Positions 1 through 7,371 of a stretch of 64,000 bases of DNA are shown in pieces. A model generated the notes under the pieces. The model was given only the letters and a program-made list of their open reading frames with translations, had not been told where the DNA came from and did not search any database. Made by a program: the position numbers and the translations under genes. This stretch comes from CAZUAQ01 sp964618455. GTDB taxonomy: Bacteria > Planctomycetota > Phycisphaerae > UBA1845 > PWPN01. The DNA is taken from assembly GCA_964618455.1 (NCBI GenBank), contig CAZUAQ010000018.1, positions 43,593 through 107,592 of the forward strand, in the 5' to 3' direction. Positions within the stretch are counted from its first letter, which is position 1. The number at the start of each line of letters is the position of its first letter.

Positions 1-74
1 CGGGAGTGATGCTGTCTTCGGCCCGCGTCACGCGCGCCCGCGTCGATGCGGAAAAGCCCATCCTCCTTCACACC

Positions 75-91
75 AAGCAATAGTCGTGCCG
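75..91 (-). promoter_or_regulatory. Sigma-54 (-24/-12) promoter facing out of the window
   Basis: Read on the minus strand the sequence is CGGCACGACTATTGCTT. It matches the RpoN consensus TGGCACG-N4-TTGCW at every position except the first. GG and GC are exactly 10 nt apart (plus-strand cc at 89-90 and gc at 77-78), as the sigma-54 holoenzyme requires. Transcription would start near 65 and read off the left edge, so the target gene is not visible. A sigma-54 activator gene lies 300 bp away at 398-1759. Confidence 0.6.
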
Positions 92-189
92 ATCCCTCGT
101 GCGCCACTGAACCCGGACACCTCGCCCGCTCCGCACGCGGCAAGCATGCCTATTCCCCCTCCGATGGCGACCAACTCCCGCATTTCAGC

Positions 190-282
190 ACAAGTCCGTC
201 GCAGGGACCCGAGGCTCACACCCGCCGGGCGTTAAATGACACGGACTTCTGGGTGAAATGCCCTCATTCCTTCAAGTCCGTG
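190..282. promoter_or_regulatory. Candidate activator-binding (UAS) cluster
   Basis: The octamer AAGTCCGT occurs at 192-199 and 274-281, and inverted (ACGGACTT) at 241-248. The last two form a perfect 9-bp inverted pair, CACGGACTT (240-248) and AAGTCCGTG (274-282). They lie about 130-215 bp upstream of the transcription start predicted from the promoter at 75-91, a usual distance for sigma-54 enhancers. The core GGACTT also occurs in the inverted repeat at 3253-3275 upstream of the other sigma-54 promoter. Binding by the nearby response regulator is inferred. Confidence 0.35.
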
Positions 283-397
283 GCAAAGCCTTACTAAGGA
301 ATCTGCATGAGCACCATAGTCGATAAATAAGTCTGGTTATGCGTAGAATTAGGCGGACTGATTCTGGATTTCCCCCCTGGGGCCGGGCGTCCGAGGC

Positions 398-1759
398 TCA
401 CAGCAGACCGTGCTTCTCGAGACGATAACGGAAGGTGTCTCGGGAGAGGTGCAGGAGCTTCGACGCTTTCGTCTGATTCCCGCCCGCACGCAGCAAGGCC
501 TGCTCGAGAAGATGCCGCTCGAGTTTCTCGAAGTCGATCCCGTCCGGCGGAAGGCTCAATCCGGCAATGTCCCCGGCGCCGGCATGCCCCGCGCGCCCCA
601 GCACGACATCCGCCTCTTCGATCACGTCGCCCCCCGCCAGAAGCATCGCGCGTTCAATGACGTTGCGCAACTCGCGCACATTGCCGGGCCAGGCGTACCC
701 GCGCAGCTTGCGCATCGCCTCCGGACTGACGTCCGTCACCGGCTTCTTGAACTCGCGCGCATACTGGCTGACGAAGTGCTGCGCGATCAGCGTGATGTCC
801 TCGTCTCTCTCACGCAACGGCGGAAGATAGATCGGAAACACGTTCAGCCGGTACATCAGATCCGCCCGGAACTCCTTTTCCTCGATCGCCTGCTCGATGT
901 CCCGGTTGGTCGCCGCCACCACGCGTACGTCGACCGACACCTCTTCCACACCGCCCACGCGGCGGAACTTGCGATTCTCCAGGAAGTGCAGCAGCTTCGC
1001 CTGCAGGACCGGCGGCATGTCCCCCACTTCGTCGAGAAACACCGTTCCCCCGTCCGCCAGTTCGAACAGACCCTTCTTCTGCTGCCGCGCGTCCGTGAAC
1101 GCCCCCTTCTCGTGACCGAAGAGCTCGCTCTCCAGCAGCGACTCCGAGATGGCGGTGCAGGTGATGTTCATGAACGGCCGCGACGCCCGCTCGGAATTGT
1201 AATGAATCACCCCTGCCACAAGGTCCTTGCCCGTCCCCGTCTCCCCGCGGAGGAAGACCGTCGAACTGCTGCTCTGCGCCACTTTCGTCAGCAGCGAGAA
1301 CAGCTCCTGCATCTTGGAATGTGTACCGATGATGCGATCAAAACCGTACTCATGCGCAAGATTCTTCCGCATGCGACGCACTTCGCGGCGCAGCTTCGTC
1401 GTTTCCAGCGCCTTGTCCACGGTGATCAACAGCCGGTCCATCTGGAACGGCTTGGCGAGATAGTCGTACGCGCCGAGCTTGATCGCCTCGACCGCATCCT
1501 CCACGTTGCTGTACGCGGTCATCATGATGACCACGCAATCCTGGTCTTCTTCGCGAATCGCGCGCAGGACCTGGAGCCCGGTCATGTCCGGAAGCCGGTA
1601 GTCCAGCATGATCAGGTCGTACGGCCCCTGCTCCATGCCCTTGAGGCCCGCCCCCCCGGTATCCGCTTCCGTCACCTGGTAGCCGCGTTCCTCGAACTTC
1701 TGACGCAGCGACCAGCGGATCAGCGCTTCGTCTTCGATAATCAATACCTGGATCGCCAT
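398..1759 (-). CDS. Sigma-54-dependent response regulator (NtrC/AtoC type)
   Basis: This is a 453-residue enhancer-binding protein. A receiver domain (about 1-120) has acidic pair E9/D10, phospho-acceptor D53, T81 and K103. An AAA+ sigma-54 activation domain (about 140-380) has Walker A GETGTGKD (172-179), the sigma-54 contact loop GAFTDA (219-224) and Walker B FLDEVGDM (241-248). A Fis-type helix-turn-helix closes the protein (about 410-453). Its ATG overlaps the TGA of the upstream kinase by one base (TGATG), so the two are co-translated and should form one two-component system. It sits between two outward-facing sigma-54 promoters, its likely targets. The family call is very secure; the regulon is inferred. 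Confidence 0.96.
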   Translation of the reverse strand: MAIQVLIIEDEALIRWSLRQKFEERGYQVTEADTGGAGLKGMEQGPYDLIMLDYRLPDMTGLQVLRAIREEDQDCVVIMMTAYSNVEDAVEAIKLGAYDYLAKPFQMDRLLITVDKALETTKLRREVRRMRKNLAHEYGFDRIIGTHSKMQELFSLLTKVAQSSSSTVFLRGETGTGKDLVAGVIHYNSERASRPFMNITCTAISESLLESELFGHEKGAFTDARQQKKGLFELADGGTVFLDEVGDMPPVLQAKLLHFLENRKFRRVGGVEEVSVDVRVVAATNRDIEQAIEEKEFRADLMYRLNVFPIYLPPLRERDEDITLIAQHFVSQYAREFKKPVTDVSPEAMRKLRGYAWPGNVRELRNVIERAMLLAGGDVIEEADVVLGRAGHAGAGDIAGLSLPPDGIDFEKLERHLLEQALLRAGGNQTKASKLLHLSRDTFRYRLEKHGLL

Positions 1760-2970
1760 CAGGCCGACGCCTCCCCGTCCCCGGACGCCGACGTGACCTT
1801 CGGCAGCCCGACCACCACCACCGTCCCTTTCCCCCGCTCGCTCGTCAGGGAGATCGTGCCTCGATGTGCATCCACGATCTTCTTGCAGATCGGCAGGCCC
1901 AACCCCGTCCCCTTCGCCTTCGTCGTGAAGAAGGGCTCAAATGCGCGGGCGGCGACGCCTTTTTCCATCCCCGCGCCCGGGTCTTGTACGGTCAGACACA
2001 CCATGTCGTCCAACTCGCGTAAGAGCACACGTACCTGGCCGCCGTCAGGCGTCGCGTGCGCGGCGTTGACCAGCAGGTTCATCAGCAACTGCTCCACCTG
2101 GCGCTCATCGGCGCGGACGGGCGGAACGGTATTCCCTTTATCCAGCGCCACCTGTACACCCTCGAACGCCGGCGTCCCCCCCATCAGCCGAAGGACTCGG
2201 TCGACCACGACATCCATCTGGCACGTCGTCATCTCAGGAGGATTCGGACGGGCATACACCAGAAGATCCTTTACCGAACCGTCCAGGCGATTCACCTGGC
2301 CCAGGATTTCCCGGATGATTTCGCGATGGGGGTCCTCCGCGTGCATCGCGTCTCCGATGACCTGGATGGCGCCGCTGATCCCCGCCAATGGATTTTTGAT
2401 CTCGTGGGCCAGCGACGCCGCCAGCTGGCCGATCTCCGCCAGGTGCTCGGAGCGTGTGATGCGCTCCTCCGCCACCGTGCGTTCCTCGTGCCGGATTCGA
2501 CTGTCATGGTGCTCCTGGTACGACTGAAGCATGATCGCCGTATCCAGGGAGAGCATCTTGTTCAGCGACGCCTGGTACGCATCCCGATCCGCCAGATCCG
2601 TCTCCTCCACAAGTCGACGCAGGTCTTCCCGAATCACATGCATGAACGTGAGCATGAAGTGCTGAGGCATGTTGATCCGCACATGTGTCTCGCCGATCGC
2701 GAGCCGCTTGCGGAAGTAGTCATCGTCGTAGATGCCGCCGAACAGTTCGTTGATCCATTCCCCGAGCTTGGCCTGCAGTCGGTCAAGCTGTGCCTGACCC
2801 TCGATCAGGAGCGACCGCGCCTCGGGATTGCCCGTCACCCGCTCGTAGAAGTGGTCCACGACCTCGCTGAAATGGGGGCGCAGAATCTCCCCCAACGCGC
2901 GGAGCCTCTCCGCATCCGTGTCGTCGAACCCCAGTTGGCGCTTCATCTCATCGAGCGCGGTTCCGGCCAT
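1759..2970 (-). CDS. Globin-coupled sensor histidine kinase
   Basis: A 403-residue soluble kinase. Residues about 10-160 resemble a protoglobin/globin-coupled sensor domain: an all-helical segment with a candidate proximal haem ligand H96 in IGETHVRINMP. HisKA follows with phospho-acceptor H189 in SLAHEIKNPL, then a HATPase domain with an N-box (NLLVNAAHAT) and a G-box (GTGLGLPICKKIV). No membrane segment is seen, so it should sense a cytoplasmic gas ligand (O2, NO or CO). An upstream in-frame extension to 3150 is possible. I chose ATG 2970 because homology starts there and a perfect TATAAT lies 6 nt before it. It is the partner of the downstream sigma-54 regulator. Confidence 0.88.
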   Translation of the reverse strand: MAGTALDEMKRQLGFDDTDAERLRALGEILRPHFSEVVDHFYERVTGNPEARSLLIEGQAQLDRLQAKLGEWINELFGGIYDDDYFRKRLAIGETHVRINMPQHFMLTFMHVIREDLRRLVEETDLADRDAYQASLNKMLSLDTAIMLQSYQEHHDSRIRHEERTVAEERITRSEHLAEIGQLAASLAHEIKNPLAGISGAIQVIGDAMHAEDPHREIIREILGQVNRLDGSVKDLLVYARPNPPEMTTCQMDVVVDRVLRLMGGTPAFEGVQVALDKGNTVPPVRADERQVEQLLMNLLVNAAHATPDGGQVRVLLRELDDMVCLTVQDPGAGMEKGVAARAFEPFFTTKAKGTGLGLPICKKIVDAHRGTISLTSERGKGTVVVVGLPKVTSASGDGEASA

Positions 2971-2976
2971 CGCCAC

Positions 2977-2982
2977 ATTATA
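2977..2982 (-). promoter_or_regulatory. -10 box TATAAT placed for a leaderless kinase mRNA
   Basis: A perfect TATAAT on the minus strand is followed by GTGGCG and then the ATG at 2970. A start site 6-7 nt after the -10 box would put +1 at the start codon. No Shine-Dalgarno sequence precedes the ATG. The -35 region is weak. Confidence 0.45.
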
Positions 2983-3252
2983 AATGGGAGTGCGGCGCGT
3001 CGATACATGGTGGTGCGACGAAGATGACAAGGCGCGGCTCCTGAGGATGATGCGCGCATCGCGCACGGGACAAGATGCGATACCCTCGTTCCCAAGCATC
3101 AGCCATGCCACCGGGAATGCGCCACCCCCTGTCACCACTCGACAAAACACTCATGAGATCGCAAAATAGACTCGCTGCGGGATATTCCTCAGGTTCGTGG
3201 GGATTTCGCCAAGACGCGGACTGATGTCACGGCGTGTTCCCGGGCCTTCTCC

Positions 3253-3303
3253 GATCCAGGACTTGTCCTTGGATCCGCCATCGAAGAACGCTGCCTAGCA
3301 GCG
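3253..3303. promoter_or_regulatory. Inverted repeats, candidate enhancer upstream of the OFA promoter
   Basis: Two inverted repeats lie here. One has arms GATCCAGGAC (3253-3262) and GTCCTTGGATC (3265-3275), separated by TT, with a single bulged base. The other is CGCTGC-CTA-GCAGCG (3289-3303), a perfect 6-bp repeat. The first is centred about 100 bp upstream of the start predicted from the sigma-54 promoter at 3338-3353, where NtrC-family activators normally bind. No T-tract follows either repeat, so they do not look like terminators. Confidence 0.4.
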
Positions 3304-3337
3304 AGTCGGCATTGGATTTCGGCCAGCGTTTAGCGGT

Positions 3338-3353
3338 TGGCACAAGTCATGCA
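3338..3353 (+). promoter_or_regulatory. Sigma-54 promoter of the OFA transporter gene
   Basis: TGGCACAAGTCATGCA keeps the -24 GG (3339-3340) and -12 GC (3351-3352) with exactly 10 nt between them. The -24 element TGGCAC is perfect and the -12 element is ATGCA instead of TTGCA. Predicted start is about 3364, giving a leader of about 125 nt to the GTG at 3489. It lies between the sigma-54 response regulator operon and the transporter. Confidence 0.7.
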
Positions 3354-3488
3354 TAAGAACAAGTTATGAAAACCCTGGACTCCATAAGAATCATGGCTTA
3401 TATTCACGCAAGTCTTTATATAGCCTGATTTTAGGATAGAGAGCTCGATTACTGGTTCTCTTCCCCAAGCCACACAGGAGATGAAGTT

Positions 3489-4868
3489 GTGAGTGAAATC
3501 GCGAATGCCCCCCATCCCAAGGTGCTCAATCGATGGTTTGTCGTCCTTGGGGCGATCCTGATTCAACTCGCCCTCGGAGCCATCTATGCCTGGAGCGTGT
3601 TCACGAAGAAATTGACGGCCGAAGGGGGCGAGTACGTCTTTACCGCCGCGCAGGCAGCCTGGGTGTTTTCGGCCGGGCTGGCGACGTTTGCCCTGGTCAT
3701 GCTGTTCGCGGGCCGTTGGCAGGCCAAGATCGGTCCACGACCCGTGGCGGTCGTCGGCGGCCTGACCGTCTGCCTGGGCTACGTGCTGGGGGGCTTCATC
3801 GGTGATACGTTCATCGAGCAACTCGTCTGCATCGGGATCCTCGGTGGGGCGGGCATCGGACTCGGCTACGTCATCCCCATCGCCGTCTGCGTCAAATGGT
3901 TTCCCGACAAGAAAGGCATGATTACGGGGCTCGCCGTCGCCGGTTTCGGCTTCGGCGCGACGATCTGGGTGAAGCTGGCAGGCGAGTGGTTCGGAGGCCT
4001 GCTGAACACGACAAATGTCTTCGGTCTGCCAGGAGTCCAATCGGTCTTCGTGATCTACGGCATCACTTTCGGCATCCTCGTCCTGCTGGGCAGCATCGTC
4101 ATGGTGAATCCTCCCGAAGGCTGGAAACCGGCGGGCTGGAATCCCGAGGCCGCCGGGACCGCCCAAAGCAAACCCACCGGCGGAACGGATTTCCTCACCT
4201 CGGAAATGGCACGAACGTGGCAGTATTGGAGCCTCTTCCTCATGTTCGTCGGTTCCGCCCTTGCCGGGCTCATGGTGATCTATTGTATCCGCCTCTTCGG
4301 AACCGACAGCCTGCTGGCGTCCGGCGCCATCCTGGACGCGGACGAAGCGGGCAAGGTCGCGGGAACCGCCATGGCCTGGCTGGCCATCTTCAACGGGCTC
4401 GGCCGCATCTTCTGGGGAACGATCTCCGACCGGCTGGGCAGGCAGCTTTCCCTGATCCTCATGTGCTTCGCGCAGGGGATCATGATGCTGATCTTCTACC
4501 AGGTGGGTGGTTCAAAAATGGGATTAATCGTCGGCGCGTCGATCATCGGCTTCAACTTCGGCGGCAACTTCGCCCTTTACGCCGCCGCCACCGCCGACTA
4601 CTTCGGCAACAAGAACGTCGGTCTCAACTATCCCTGGGTTTTCCTGGCCTACGGCTTCGCCGGCATCGCCGGCCCTCAGGTGGCGGGGATCTTCAAGGAT
4701 CTCGGCGTCGACCGGGGTGTCGAAGCGTGGTGGCCTGCGTTCGTCATTGCGGGAATCGCATGCCTGGTGGCCGGTGGCATCGGTTTGGTGCTGAAAGCCC
4801 CGCAGAAGCAACCCTCCCCCGTGATGCAGGGCGCTGAGCCCCAAACCGTCACGGTCACGGCGGACTGA
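3489..4868 (+). CDS. MFS transporter, OFA (oxalate/formate antiporter) family
   Basis: A 459-residue inner-membrane protein with about 12 hydrophobic segments. The first helix carries the family-typical stretch LALGAIYAWSVFTKKL (about 27-42), and the central loop reads GRIFWGTISDRLGRQ, the repeated MFS cytoplasmic motif. OFA proteins move small carboxylates such as oxalate, formate or lactate; the substrate here is not readable. The GTG start is supported by AGGAG 8-9 nt upstream. A sigma-54 promoter at 3338 and a cognate-looking regulator upstream suggest inducible uptake. A porin and acetyl-CoA synthetase downstream fit uptake and activation of a small organic acid. Confidence 0.9.
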   Translation: MSEIANAPHPKVLNRWFVVLGAILIQLALGAIYAWSVFTKKLTAEGGEYVFTAAQAAWVFSAGLATFALVMLFAGRWQAKIGPRPVAVVGGLTVCLGYVLGGFIGDTFIEQLVCIGILGGAGIGLGYVIPIAVCVKWFPDKKGMITGLAVAGFGFGATIWVKLAGEWFGGLLNTTNVFGLPGVQSVFVIYGITFGILVLLGSIVMVNPPEGWKPAGWNPEAAGTAQSKPTGGTDFLTSEMARTWQYWSLFLMFVGSALAGLMVIYCIRLFGTDSLLASGAILDADEAGKVAGTAMAWLAIFNGLGRIFWGTISDRLGRQLSLILMCFAQGIMMLIFYQVGGSKMGLIVGASIIGFNFGGNFALYAAATADYFGNKNVGLNYPWVFLAYGFAGIAGPQVAGIFKDLGVDRGVEAWWPAFVIAGIACLVAGGIGLVLKAPQKQPSPVMQGAEPQTVTVTAD

Positions 4869-4882
4869 CGCGACCATCGTGC

Positions 4883-4901
4883 TGGCGAGGAACCCTCGCC
4901 A
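4883..4901. terminator. Hairpin between convergent genes
   Basis: A perfect 8-bp inverted repeat TGGCGAGG-AAC-CCTCGCCA with a 3-nt loop lies 15 nt after the transporter stop and before the convergent cytochrome gene. There is no U-tract on either strand, so intrinsic termination is unproven. It may act as a 3' end stabiliser. Confidence 0.4.
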
Positions 4902-5009
4902 GGGATAGCTGAAGATGGGCAGTTCCATCCGGGACTGGGATACGGCCCAACACTTGCAGCCCTAAGAGCGGAAGCGATTCCTGCGAGGTCGGCAGAAAGC
5001 GCAAGAGGT

Positions 5010-5537
5010 TCAGGTACCGAATTTGAGTGGACCGGGCTGGTCCCGGAACTGGGAATGGCAACCGTAACACGTCGACTGAATCTGGAACAGCACGTCGCGC
5101 ATCTCCTGCAGTTGGCGATCGCGCGCCGCCGCCTCCAGTTGCGAGGCCTGCCGGTCCAGGATCGTTACGTTGGCCATGAACGCATCGCGATCCGAAGGGG
5201 TCATGCTCTCGGCCGGAACCACCTGCGGCAGCACCCGCGCCGTCTCGGCCAGTTGCCCGGCCAGGTAGGCGGCTTCGCGGTATTCCCGCTCGTGCCCTTC
5301 GCGCATGTCCGCCTCGATCTCCTGGGGCCAGTGCGAAGCGACTGTCGATCCCAGATTGCCCATGACCGCCTTCAGTTGATCGGAATGGATCGCATGACGC
5401 TGCGGAAGCGGGACATCGGCCGGTCGCTTCCCCGTCGCACCGCTCCCGTTCGTGCACGCGATCGTCAATACACCGGCGAGCACCAACCCCACGCACAAAC
5501 CATAGCTCGCTACCATACCGATCGACCTGCGTTTCAT
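5010..5537 (-). CDS. Cytochrome c lipoprotein (c'-like, C-terminal CXXCH)
   Basis: A 175-residue exported protein. The N-terminus has a basic start, a hydrophobic core and a lipobox TIAC with C28 as lipidation site. The body is helical, and the single haem motif CYGCH lies near the C-terminus (C157, C160, H161), the arrangement of cytochrome c'/c-556 proteins. ATG 5537 was chosen over an upstream in-frame start because GAGGTGA precedes it. It is probably a periplasmic monohaem electron carrier or gas-binding protein. It sits beside the globin-sensor-controlled transporter, so a link to respiration or NO is plausible but inferred. Confidence 0.75.
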   Translation of the reverse strand: MKRRSIGMVASYGLCVGLVLAGVLTIACTNGSGATGKRPADVPLPQRHAIHSDQLKAVMGNLGSTVASHWPQEIEADMREGHEREYREAAYLAGQLAETARVLPQVVPAESMTPSDRDAFMANVTILDRQASQLEAAARDRQLQEMRDVLFQIQSTCYGCHSQFRDQPGPLKFGT

Positions 5538-5790
5538 GATGTCACCTCGTCGACGTCTTTCCAACCGTTGTCATGTCACGTGAGATCGTTCCGCCGACGG
5601 ACGCCGAAGCCACGCGCCGGTGCATCGTCGCTTTCTTCCGGCATGGAAAGTCGCGCGCGAGCGGAACAACTCTTACGTTATCCCCATCGACATCCCGAAG
5701 CAAGACGAACCTTCTCGTCATGTCGAGGGGGCGCAATTGCAGCTACGCGATTCCATACACCCAAGTCGATTACGCCAAGGACATGGAAGA

Positions 5791-7164
5791 ATGAATGCTT
5801 ACCGCCTGTACCTATTGTCAACATTGATGCTGTTGTCGCCCTGCCCCCGCCTCGTGGCCCAGCCCTCGGAAGACGCCGAAGCCGGCACCGCAGACGCAAA
5901 TGTGGAATCTCTCGAGGAAACCCTCGACGAGACGGAGGATTCCTCCGAACCCACGGAATCCGGTGAACTCGAGGACACCGAGGAGGCCTTCTTCAATCCC
6001 TTCACCGCCAGGAAAGCGTCCGGCAACTGGTTCGGGCTGCGCGACGACCTGCACGATCACGGGTTCGACCTTCATTACTACTGGAACCACGCGTTCTTCT
6101 CGGTGATGAAAGGCGGTGACCACACCAACACGCTCAAGCCTGCCGCCACGTACGACCTGCTGATGACCCTCGACCTCGAAGCCCTCGGTGTGATGGAAGA
6201 CGCCGAAGCCCTCGTCCACGCCCGGCAGCAGTGGGGCAAGGGAATCAACCCCTGGGCCGGCGTCTCCGGCGGATTCCAGATCACGGATGACACCGACAGC
6301 GATCGCGGTATCTACGTCGACCAGCTCTGGTTCCGCAAGCACTTCCTCGATCACAAGCTGTCGCTGCAGCTCGGCTACCTCGACTACCAGACCATCATCG
6401 ACCGCAACGCCTTCGCCAACAGCGAAGACATCCAGTTCACAAACGCCGCGTTCGACAACAACCCGCATCTGCCGACGGCCTCCGCTACCGGCCTCGGCGC
6501 CGCCATGTACATCCGCCCCAGTGACTGGTACACGCTCATCCTCGGCAGTCTCGATGCCGAGCGCCTTCCACTCTACAAGCCGGGCTTTTCGACCGCGTTT
6601 CACGGTGAGGCGCTTTTCCTTGGTTACATGGAGCACGACTTTCACGTGTCGCTTCCTTCCGAGCGCGGCCCCCTGCAGGGCAACTACCGCCTCGGGCTCG
6701 TGTATGACCCGATCGAACGCCCGGTCTTCGTCTCCGCCACACAATCGCCGGAGTCGCAGAATGACAACCTCACCTTCTACATGAGCCTGGATCAGATGCT
6801 GTACCGCGAGCGGGAGGAAGACCAACAGGGTCTCGGCGCGTTCTTCCGCTACTCCTACCGCAAGGACCAGGTCTACGCCTTCAACCACTTCTGGTCCACG
6901 GGACTCTCCTACCGGGGGCTCATCCCCACGCGCGACAACGACGTCACCGGTTTCGCCTTCGCTCAGCAGATCGAATCCGACGAATTTCGCGACAAACGTA
7001 ATCCACAGGCGGTCGGTGAATCGGTGTTCGAATTCTACTACGCCATCGAGATCTTCCCCTGGCTGGTCCTCACGCCCGACATACAGTACGTCAACAATCC
7101 AGGTGGCGACGGCGACGTCGGGCACACCATCGCCGGGGGCATCCGCATTCGCGCCGCGTTCTGA
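5791..7164 (+). CDS. OprB-family carbohydrate-selective porin
   Basis: A 457-residue outer-membrane protein. A signal peptide (about 1-24, ending LVAQ) is followed by an acidic linker rich in E/D/S/T (about 25-65). The conserved OprB opening is GNWFGLRDDLHDHGFDL, then alternating strands and a terminal beta-strand ending in F (IRIRAAF), typical of outer-membrane barrels. OprB proteins admit sugars and related small polar solutes. ATG 5791 is chosen because the signal peptide begins there. Lying between a cytochrome and acetyl-CoA synthetase, it may serve carboxylate uptake with the OFA transporter. The acidic linker is longer than usual. Confidence 0.85.
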   Translation: MNAYRLYLLSTLMLLSPCPRLVAQPSEDAEAGTADANVESLEETLDETEDSSEPTESGELEDTEEAFFNPFTARKASGNWFGLRDDLHDHGFDLHYYWNHAFFSVMKGGDHTNTLKPAATYDLLMTLDLEALGVMEDAEALVHARQQWGKGINPWAGVSGGFQITDDTDSDRGIYVDQLWFRKHFLDHKLSLQLGYLDYQTIIDRNAFANSEDIQFTNAAFDNNPHLPTASATGLGAAMYIRPSDWYTLILGSLDAERLPLYKPGFSTAFHGEALFLGYMEHDFHVSLPSERGPLQGNYRLGLVYDPIERPVFVSATQSPESQNDNLTFYMSLDQMLYREREEDQQGLGAFFRYSYRKDQVYAFNHFWSTGLSYRGLIPTRDNDVTGFAFAQQIESDEFRDKRNPQAVGESVFEFYYAIEIFPWLVLTPDIQYVNNPGGDGDVGHTIAGGIRIRAAF

Positions 7165-7371
7165 AGTTGTGAGAAGGGAGGTTTTGCCGATAGAATAACG
7201 ATCTCTTACTGTGGTCTGTCGCACGCAGCATCGCGGTTCCGCTTCATCTGTTCCGCTGCGTCGACGTGATAGTTCATAAACAGATTCAGGTTCCTTTTCG
7301 TTCATCATTCGTGAGCGCCGCACTCGGCGAAGTCTCTCGCGAATCGGTAACGGGTGCAAAGGAGTACATCC

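Larger units (their letters stand above)
1..397. other. Intergenic edge region, no convincing gene
   Basis: I see no convincing coding sequence here. Short open frames exist on both strands (about 63 and 83 codons) but lack a placed ribosome binding site and recognisable domains. The segment does hold a good minus-strand sigma-54 promoter (75-91) and three copies of an AAGTCCGT half-site (190-282). It is therefore read as the regulatory region of a gene that runs leftward off the window. Confidence 0.5.

Noticed and set aside
28..219. 63-codon minus-strand frame with a lipobox-like segment
   Set aside because: No ribosome site, contains the sigma-54 promoter, and has no recognisable family.
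410..2527. Very long plus-strand open frame antisense to the kinase/regulator operon
   Set aside because: High G+C opens antisense frames; the product is Arg/His/Pro-rich without domains, while the minus strand encodes a clear two-component system.
7212..7229. GG-N10-GC pattern upstream of acs
   Set aside because: Flanking bases do not match the sigma-54 consensus (TGGTCT and ACGCA), unlike the sites at 75 and 3338.
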